Of a DNA stretch of 12,831 nucleotides, positions 5,905 to 10,674 are shown piece after piece. A program made the position numbers and the translations under genes. Position 1 is the first letter of the stretch. Each line of letters starts with the position of its first letter. The stretch lies in the NCBI GenBank assembly GCA_902388545.1, contig CABMPS010000041.1, forward strand, positions 1 to 12,831, given 5' to 3'. Under the pieces are notes generated by a model, which was not told the origin of the DNA, ran no database searches, and worked only from the letters and a program-made list of their open reading frames with translations. Source of the DNA: an uncultured Collinsella sp. Its GTDB lineage: Bacteria; Actinomycetota; Coriobacteriia; Coriobacteriales; Coriobacteriaceae.

Positions 5905-6897
5905 TTAGTAATCCAGCTTCCACATGTAGCGGCGCGTCATGTAGTCCTTGTGGGTGACGGCGGAGAGCGCACGCATGTAGACGTTGTTGAGGATCGGGGC
6001 AAAGATCAGGTGGTTGAAGTACTCGCTCACGCTGTCCTTGATGTCGTTGAGGCCGAGCTCCTTGGCGTCGAGCTGGTAGACGCGCTCACCACCGTACTGG
6101 TTGACAAAGCGGATGCCGCGCTCGTCGTTGCAGCGGCTGCGGCCGACGCTGATGAGCTGGAACAGCGAGGTGCGCTTGTCCAGGATCTCGAAGGGGCCGT
6201 GGAAGAAGTCGCAGGTGTTGATGGTGCAGGAGTCGATCTGCAGCATCTCCTGCACGTTGCAGATGCTAAAGACGTAGGCGGCACCAAAGAGCGGGCCCTG
6301 AGCCATAACGTTGATGCAGGGCTTGTCGGCGTTCTGCTCGGCCCACTTGGCTGCGAGCGGACGGGTGTACTCGACGGCCTTGCGATAGATGGGATCGACC
6401 AGGTCGAAGGCGGCCATAGCGGTCTCGTACTCGGCATAGCCCTCGGTCTGCTGCGTGAGCTCCATGGCGATCATGGTCACGACGGCGGAGTTGGTGCGGC
6501 CCATGCAGGACTCGTCGACGGCCAGGCTGTCGTACTGAATCTTGTAGTCGCAGACCTCAGTGAGGGCGGACTCGTCAACATAGATGGCGATGGTGCTGGC
6601 GCCGTGGTTCTTGGCGACCTGGGCGGCGACGATGGTCTCCTTGGTGCCGCGCATGGACACGACGACGGCCAGGGTGTTCTCGTTGACGTAGGCAGGCGTG
6701 GCGTGCACGAACTCGTTGCTGGTGTAGCTGGAGCTCACGACCTGCGTGGCCTCGTGCTCCATAAAGTACTGGGCAGGATAGTTGCCGCCGTTGGATCCAC
6801 CGGCGCCAATCCACACGACGCGCTTGATGCCGCTCTTGTCTGCCTTGTCAGCCAAAACCTGGGAGACGACGTCCTTAACCTGTTCCTGAGTAGTCAT
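5905..6897 (-). CDS. SIS-domain sugar isomerase / fructoselysine-6-phosphate (Amadori) deglycase-like protein, copy 2
   Basis: A 330-residue cytoplasmic two-SIS-domain protein, paralogous to the product of the gene at 594-1577. Shared signatures are YPAQYFME (40-47), TSNEFVHATPAYVNENT (59-75), QQTEGYAEY (149-157), FFHGPFE (231-237) and the C-terminal RRYMWKLDY. Glu217 and His233 are 16 residues apart, as in the catalytic pair of FraB/GfrF-type deglycases, so hydrolysis of a 6-phosphorylated sugar-amine to a hexose phosphate and an amine is the best guess. Differences from copy 1: CD instead of GE just before FFH, and MRGTKET in place of LGGSTPET in the second phosphate-binding loop, which suggest a different substrate. 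The ATG at 6897 has AAAGG about 10 nt upstream. It is transcribed divergently from the GntR gene across a region rich in SATACA boxes, the usual arrangement for a directly regulated target. Confidence 0.85.
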   Translation of the reverse strand: MTTQEQVKDVVSQVLADKADKSGIKRVVWIGAGGSNGGNYPAQYFMEHEATQVVSSSYTSNEFVHATPAYVNENTLAVVVSMRGTKETIVAAQVAKNHGASTIAIYVDESALTEVCDYKIQYDSLAVDESCMGRTNSAVVTMIAMELTQQTEGYAEYETAMAAFDLVDPIYRKAVEYTRPLAAKWAEQNADKPCINVMAQGPLFGAAYVFSICNVQEMLQIDSCTINTCDFFHGPFEILDKRTSLFQLISVGRSRCNDERGIRFVNQYGGERVYQLDAKELGLNDIKDSVSEYFNHLIFAPILNNVYMRALSAVTHKDYMTRRYMWKLDY

Positions 6898-6935
6898 CGT
6901 GCATCAGCCTTTCTTCTCGTTTGATGCTCTCGATG

Positions 6936-6982
6936 GCATACAAGTTACATACATGTTTTGGTTATGTCGACTAGTTGTATGC
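6936..6982. promoter_or_regulatory. Probable operator cluster in front of the SIS copy-2 gene
   Basis: The 20-mer GCATACAAGTTACATACATG (6936-6955) contains CATACA twice with an 11-bp period. An inverted copy of the left half, TTGTATGC, lies at 6975-6982. The 20-mer recurs at 18 of 20 positions at 7076-7095, next to the regulator gene. The site is 39-85 bp upstream of the start codon, well placed to cover the promoter. The binding protein is most simply the divergent GntR regulator. Confidence 0.6.
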
Positions 6983-7004
6983 TATATTTGTCTTAGAAAT
7001 TTTT

Positions 7005-7036
7005 GCTGGTAAAGTTTTCGGCAAGCCATTACCAGC
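7005..7036. other. Perfect 8-bp palindrome in the middle of the divergent promoter region
   Basis: GCTGGTAA (7005-7012) and TTACCAGC (7029-7036) are perfectly complementary around a 16-nt spacer that itself contains GGC-AA-GCC. It lies roughly midway between the two SATACA clusters. On the plus strand GGTTTTGTTG follows, so it could also act as a weak terminator against antisense readthrough. Function uncertain. Confidence 0.4.
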
Positions 7037-7050
7037 GGTTTTGTTGTCAT

Positions 7051-7095
7051 GTTGGATACATGCTTGGTTCTGTAAGCATACAAGTTAGATACAGG
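7051..7095. promoter_or_regulatory. Probable operator cluster / autoregulatory promoter of the GntR gene
   Basis: GATACA (7055-7060), CATACA (7077-7082) and GATACA (7088-7093) are spaced 22 and 11 bp apart, all on one helical face. The last two lie in GCATACAAGTTAGATACAGG (7076-7095), 18 of 20 identical to 6936-6955. The cluster ends 8 nt before the ATG at 7104 and overlaps any likely promoter (TTGGTT 7064-7069 with TAGATA 7086-7091), which points to autorepression. Confidence 0.6.
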
Positions 7096-7103
7096 TTGTT
7101 CGC

Positions 7104-7826
7104 ATGAGCACTTCGTCGAAAAAGAACTTGACCCAATACGAGCGTCTGGCGGCAACGCTTCGCGACCGCATTGCCGCCGGCACCTACGCCCGCGGAGATA
7201 AACTGCCGTCCGAGATGGAACTCATGGACGAATCGGGCCTGTCGCGCAGCACCGTGCGCCATGCCCTTAAGGTGCTTGTTGACGAGGGCCTGATTCGAAC
7301 CGAGCGCGGGCGCGGCGCCTTTGTGGCCGACACACCGGCGCTCCACGAGAACAACCTGGTGTTTTCGAGCTATACCAAGCAGGTCGAAGGCCAGGGTATG
7401 AAGCCCACCACGCGCACGGTGGACTCGGGCTTTGCCAAAGCAATGGGCAGCGTGGCCAAGTTCTTTGACGCCGCCGCGGGCAGCAAGCTCGTCAAACTTG
7501 TCCGCCTGCGCTACCTGGACGATGCGCCGCTGTGTCTGGAGACCACCTATTTGCCGCCAAGCTTTGGGTCGCTCATCGATCGCGATATCAACGGTTCGCT
7601 CTACGCCACGCTGCGCCAGGAATTCCATCGCGCGCCGGCACAGGGGCACAAGACCTTTGAGGTGTGCTATGCCTCGCAAAACGAGGCATTTTTGCTCAAC
7701 GTTGAGCGCGGGCAGGCGCTGATCCTGATCACCGACTACGTCTACGACACCGACGGCCGCCCGCTCCATGTCTCCAAGCGCATCCAACGCACCGACCGCG
7801 CCAAATACACCGAACCCATCGGCTAA
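7104..7826 (+). CDS. GntR/HutC-family transcriptional regulator with UTRA ligand domain
   Basis: A 240-residue DNA-binding regulator. Residues about 8-76 are the GntR winged helix-turn-helix: YERLAATLRDRIAAGTY, LPSEMELMDESGLSRSTVR, then the recognition helix and wing with EGLIRTERGRGAFVAD. Residues about 84-232 form a UTRA domain (VRLRYLDDAPLCLETTYLP and ILITDYVYDTDGRPLHVSK are typical), which in this family binds small effectors, often phosphorylated sugars or amino-sugars. Bacillus FrlR, regulator of the fructosamine operon, belongs to the same subfamily. Only a weak ribosome site (AGG 8 nt upstream) precedes ATG 7104. It is divergent from the SIS copy-2 gene with SATACA boxes on both sides, so autoregulation and control of the catabolic genes are likely. 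Its 3' end converges on the GNAT gene with only 35 bp between stops. Confidence 0.93.
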   Translation: MSTSSKKNLTQYERLAATLRDRIAAGTYARGDKLPSEMELMDESGLSRSTVRHALKVLVDEGLIRTERGRGAFVADTPALHENNLVFSSYTKQVEGQGMKPTTRTVDSGFAKAMGSVAKFFDAAAGSKLVKLVRLRYLDDAPLCLETTYLPPSFGSLIDRDINGSLYATLRQEFHRAPAQGHKTFEVCYASQNEAFLLNVERGQALILITDYVYDTDGRPLHVSKRIQRTDRAKYTEPIG

Positions 7827-7861
7827 CCACCGCAAAGGGGACAGGCACCTTCGTGGTGGTT
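7825..7861. terminator. Hairpin between convergent genes; possible bidirectional terminator, GGGACAG repeat
   Basis: AACCACCGCAAAGG (7825-7838) and CCTTCGTGGTGGTT (7848-7861) pair at 12 of 14 positions around a 9-nt GGACAGGCA loop. It begins inside the GntR stop codon and ends next to the GNAT stop codon. On the plus strand the stem ends in a short TTTT, so it may terminate GntR transcription, and possibly GNAT transcription from the other side. Its AAGGGGACAG centre matches the intergenic repeats at 453-485 and 1669-1699. Confidence 0.5.
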
Positions 7862-8443
7862 TTAGGCGAGGAGGTCGGGGAACCAGGTTGGTTTGGGCTG
7901 GTTGGGGGTGCGCTCGGCCAGGACCAGCTCCATCCAGCACATGTCGTACCAGCGGCCGAACTTTTGGGCACAGCGGTCGAAAGCACCCACCAAGCGATAT
8001 CCCATATGGGCATGGAAGTCCTGGCTGTTGTGCGTTAGATACTCGTCGTCCTTGTCGTGCGGCACGGCGATGAGCGCGCACATGTTGGTGATGCCCATCG
8101 CGATCAGGCACTGCTTGAGCGCATCGTGCAGCTTGCGGCCCAGCCCGCCGTGGCGCACGTCGCGTGCCAGGTAAATCGACGTCTCGACCGACCAGTCGTA
8201 TGCCTCGCGGCTGTTGAGCGGACTCGCATAGGCATAGCCTACCGGACGCCCGTCCAGCTCCATCACCAGATACGGATAGCGCTTGAGCGTACGCTCGATG
8301 CGCCCGGCGAACTCCCCAACGCTCGGCACCTCGTATTCGCAGGTAATCGCCGTCTGGCGCACATACGGCTCATAGATGGCAAGCAACGCCGGCGCGTCTT
8401 CGGGCGTCGCCAGGCGAATCGCCGGCTCGGACATCTCGGTCAT
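7862..8443 (-). CDS. GNAT-family N-acetyltransferase, phosphinothricin-acetyltransferase-like
   Basis: A 193-residue cytoplasmic acetyltransferase of the PAT/MnaT type, which transfers acetyl from acetyl-CoA to amino groups of small molecules such as methionine sulfoximine or phosphinothricin-like amino acids. Typical pieces: IRLATPEDAPALLAIYEPYV near the N-terminus, YLVMELDGRPVGYAYASP (58-75), VETSIYLARDVRHGGLG (86-102) with the acetyl-CoA binding loop RHGGLGRKL, and FHAHMGYRLVGAFDRCAQKFGRWYD-type sequence at the C-terminus. ATG at 8443 is preferred: AAGGG lies about 4 nt upstream, and the longer start at 8467 would begin inside the upstream terminator hairpin. The terminator T-tract ends only 16 nt upstream, so expression must come from readthrough or a promoter within or before the hairpin. 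The true substrate is unknown. Confidence 0.9.
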   Translation of the reverse strand: MTEMSEPAIRLATPEDAPALLAIYEPYVRQTAITCEYEVPSVGEFAGRIERTLKRYPYLVMELDGRPVGYAYASPLNSREAYDWSVETSIYLARDVRHGGLGRKLHDALKQCLIAMGITNMCALIAVPHDKDDEYLTHNSQDFHAHMGYRLVGAFDRCAQKFGRWYDMCWMELVLAERTPNQPKPTWFPDLLA

Positions 8444-8459
8444 ACAACCCTTCTCTCTC

Positions 8460-8502
8460 AAAAACAAAGGCCGCCTTGCGCCAAACCCAGCGCAAGGCGG
8501 CC
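8460..8502 (-). terminator. Strong rho-independent terminator after the threonine aldolase gene
   Basis: On the minus strand GGCCGCCTTGCGC pairs perfectly with GCGCAAGGCGGCC (13 bp, 8-nt loop) and is followed by TTTGTTTTT. It starts 18 nt after the aldolase stop codon. The stem and T-run are about as clear as an intrinsic terminator can be. Confidence 0.95.
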
Positions 8503-8520
8503 CCTCGTCATTACATCAGG

Positions 8521-9546
8521 CTACAGGACAGCCGCCAGCGCGTCGATGTCCTCCTGCGTCGTGGCCCAGCTGGTGCAAAAGCGCACCACCGTGTGGGTAT
8601 CGTCGTACTTTTCCCAGTACTCGATCGCCGCATGCTCGCGAATGCGGGCCATGTCCTCGTTGGGCAGAATCACGAACTGCTGGTTTGTGGGCGTCTCCAA
8701 AAAGAACTGGTAGCCGCGCTCGTGCAGCACACGACGCAGCGCCTGGGCCGTCTGAATCGCCTGTCGACCAATCTCAAAATACAGGCCATCGGTAAAGAGC
8801 GCCTCAAACTGCACGCCCGTCAGGCGGCCCTTGGCCAACAGCGCGCCGTGCTGCTTAATACGCGGAATGGGATGCGCCGGAGCGTGCATGCCGCAGAACA
8901 CCACAGCCTCGCCGCAAAGCGCGCCGCACTTGGTGCCGCCGATGTAGAACACGTCGCACAGCTGCGCCAGCTCGGGCAGGGTAATGTCGCACTCATCGGC
9001 CGCCAGTGCATAGGCCAGACGAGCACCGTCCACAAACAGCGGAATCTCGCGCTTCTGGCACACCGCGTGAATCGCCGCGAGCTCGGCCTTGGAGTACAGC
9101 GTGCCGTACTCGGTCGATAGACTCACGTACACGGCGCCCGGGAACACCGTGTGCTCGTAGCTCTCGTTTTCGTAGAACACCTGGATATAGTTCTCGAGAT
9201 CCTCGGCGTGCATCTTGCCCTCGTAGCCGGGGATGGTGAGCACCTTGTGGCCGCCAAACTCGATGGCGCCCGCCTCGTGGCAAGCGACATGGCCGGTCTC
9301 GGCGGCAACGACGCCCTCGTAGGGCGCGAGCAGCATGTCAATCACCGTCGCGTTGGCCTGCGTGCCGCCCACCAGCAAGAACACGTCGGCATCGGGGGCC
9401 TGACAGGCCTCGCGAATCAGCTGCTTGGCACGCTCGGTGTGCGCATCGGTACCGTAGCCGGGCTGTGGCTCCATGTTGGTATCGACGAGCGCCTGCAGCA
9501 CTGCCGGATGAGCACCGTGGGAATAGTCGTTGTTGAACGCGAGCAT
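8521..9546 (-). CDS. ltaE: Low-specificity L-threonine aldolase (PLP-dependent)
   Basis: A 341-residue cytoplasmic enzyme that splits L-threonine and L-allo-threonine to glycine and acetaldehyde, and can serve in glycine supply. Fold-type I PLP enzyme signatures: NNDYSHGAHPAVLQAL at the N-terminus; YGTDAHTERAKQLI (31-44); the phosphate-binding stretch VGGTQANATV (59-68); His86 in ETGHVACHE for ring stacking; Asp173 in FVDGARLAYA; and the PLP lysine Lys206 in YIGGTKCGAL. Full length for the family. ATG at 9546 has AGAGGA 5 nt upstream. It follows the PAP2 gene on the same strand after 45 bp, so the two may share a transcript that ends at the strong terminator at 8460-8502. The product is functionally unrelated to the PAP2 neighbour. 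Confidence 0.93.
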   Translation of the reverse strand: MLAFNNDYSHGAHPAVLQALVDTNMEPQPGYGTDAHTERAKQLIREACQAPDADVFLLVGGTQANATVIDMLLAPYEGVVAAETGHVACHEAGAIEFGGHKVLTIPGYEGKMHAEDLENYIQVFYENESYEHTVFPGAVYVSLSTEYGTLYSKAELAAIHAVCQKREIPLFVDGARLAYALAADECDITLPELAQLCDVFYIGGTKCGALCGEAVVFCGMHAPAHPIPRIKQHGALLAKGRLTGVQFEALFTDGLYFEIGRQAIQTAQALRRVLHERGYQFFLETPTNQQFVILPNEDMARIREHAAIEYWEKYDDTHTVVRFCTSWATTQEDIDALAAVL

Positions 9547-9591
9547 GGCAATCCTCTCTAGCCGGACATGGGCCCGATGATTTAAACGCCG

Positions 9592-10455
9592 CTATTGTAC
9601 GCCGCCCGGATAGGCAATGCGCGCGGCAAGGCACTCAAGTGCCAGCACCAGGGCAAAGCCGCAGCTCACGTCAGTCAAAAAGTGCGCACCGATCACAATG
9701 CGGCCAAAGGCGACGAGCGCCGCAACCGCAGCCGCCGTCCAAAAGACCACGCGACGGCGCGACGGCTTTTCCTTAAAGGACGCCGCAGGAAGCCCGGCAA
9801 GCATAAGACCGATCGCCGCGTGCGCCGTGTGTCCGCTCGCAAACGACTTAAAGCCGTCCTTGATTACGCCGGCCGCAATATAGCTCCACTTGTCGGGGTT
9901 GCCAATCACCCACCACGGCTGAAAATTGAGCCCCGGCGTGACCTCGATCACGCGCATGCGCGGGCGCGACCACAGCGGCTTGACAACCACGTTGAGGATG
10001 ATGGCCTGAGCGACCCACACGGCAAGCACCATCAGCGCCCAGCGCGTGAGCTCGTCGGAGTCGGTGTCGCGCGTGAGGCGATAGACGACAAGGTTGGCAG
10101 CGATGACCAGCACAAACGTCAGCACCAACTGGACAGCGATGAGTTTGCCGCCAACCTTCAGGGACGAGACGATCTCGTAGCCGGCCAGGCCAACGTTGAC
10201 GAGGATGCCGAGCACGGCGAGCCATTTGCTCCCCCTGGAGTCGGGACGCACCGCGCGCACGAGCATAACGCCCGCGACGCTCGCCGTCAGCTCAAACGGC
10301 AGCTCGCCGGCGGCCTCGATAAAGCGGCCGTACATGCTGCCGATGTTGAACAGCGCGCTCGAGATCTGATAATCGAAGAAACTGCCCACGCCCAGACAAA
10401 GGCACAGGACAACCGCGATAATGGCGACATCTTTCTTATAGATATATCCGAACAT
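9592..10455 (-). CDS. PAP2-family membrane phosphatase
   Basis: A 287-residue integral membrane protein with several hydrophobic helices and the acid phosphatase/PAP2 catalytic motifs in order: a KPLWSRPRMR segment (Lys159, Arg164-Pro165), SGH at 207-209 in KSFASGHTAH, and GRIVIGAHFLTD (Arg252, His258, Asp262). The SGH and R...H...D pieces carry the phosphohistidine chemistry. The first motif is slightly unusual, RPRM rather than the usual six-residue spacing ending in RP. The family removes phosphate from lipid phosphates such as phosphatidate, phosphatidylglycerol phosphate or undecaprenyl pyrophosphate. ATG at 10455 follows AAAGGA with 4-5 nt spacing. It lies between mfd and the aldolase on the same strand, with a 219-bp repeat-rich gap upstream. 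The exact lipid substrate cannot be told. Confidence 0.9.
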   Translation of the reverse strand: MFGYIYKKDVAIIAVVLCLCLGVGSFFDYQISSALFNIGSMYGRFIEAAGELPFELTASVAGVMLVRAVRPDSRGSKWLAVLGILVNVGLAGYEIVSSLKVGGKLIAVQLVLTFVLVIAANLVVYRLTRDTDSDELTRWALMVLAVWVAQAIILNVVVKPLWSRPRMRVIEVTPGLNFQPWWVIGNPDKWSYIAAGVIKDGFKSFASGHTAHAAIGLMLAGLPAASFKEKPSRRRVVFWTAAAVAALVAFGRIVIGAHFLTDVSCGFALVLALECLAARIAYPGGVQ

Positions 10456-10496
10456 GCTTTCCTTTCGATGGGGCTGGAATCAACCTGCAACGTGGC

Positions 10497-10526
10497 GGGA
10501 CAAAGAGCCGCTGATGTCTTTGTCCC
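10497..10526. repeat. Perfect 10-bp inverted repeat GGGACAAAGA...TCTTTGTCCC
   Basis: The arms at 10497-10506 and 10517-10526 are perfectly complementary around a 10-nt loop. It lies in the PAP2 leader, about 40 bp upstream of the start codon. Another GGGAC palindrome; the AAAGGGAC/CCCTTTG pattern resembles the 1669-1699 element. No T-run follows, so either a dispersed repeat or a leader stem-loop. Confidence 0.6.
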
Positions 10527-10560
10527 ATATATTCCCTTACTGGTTGAGCATAAGTGAGCG

Positions 10561-10660
10561 AAAACGTCCCATTTGTGGCAAGGTGACCCGGAGGAGGAGG
10601 GAAGCGTACTTGCGTACGCGACCGACGAGTGAGGGTCAGATTGCCCAAATGGGGCGTTTG
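10561..10660. repeat. REPIN-like long inverted repeat in the mfd-PAP2 gap
   Basis: A left arm at 10561-10589 and a right arm at 10633-10660 are near-complementary over about 28 bp; both contain CCCATTTG (or its complement) and GACCC next to the loop. The 43-nt centre holds a perfect hairpin, GCGTAC-TTGC-GTACGC (10604-10619). Two inverted palindromic units around a short centre is the form of REPINs/REP doublets that RAYT transposases move. It is followed by no T-run. The mfd stop is at 10675-10677, so transcription leaving mfd reads straight into it. Confidence 0.65.
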
Positions 10661-10674
10661 CAGCGTCGACCCAA

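Noticed and set aside
5950..6924. Plus-strand 324-residue open frame opposite SIS copy 2
   Set aside because: Antisense shadow with Val/Asp/Gly/Leu-rich composition; the minus-strand frame has conserved SIS motifs.
7047..8111. Minus-strand open frame spanning the GntR gene and part of the GNAT gene
   Set aside because: It crosses two well-supported genes in the wrong frame and has no domain.
9595..10557. Plus-strand 320-residue open frame opposite the PAP2 gene
   Set aside because: Arg/His/Ala/Asp-rich, soluble and without motifs, whereas the opposite strand has PAP2 catalytic motifs and membrane helices.
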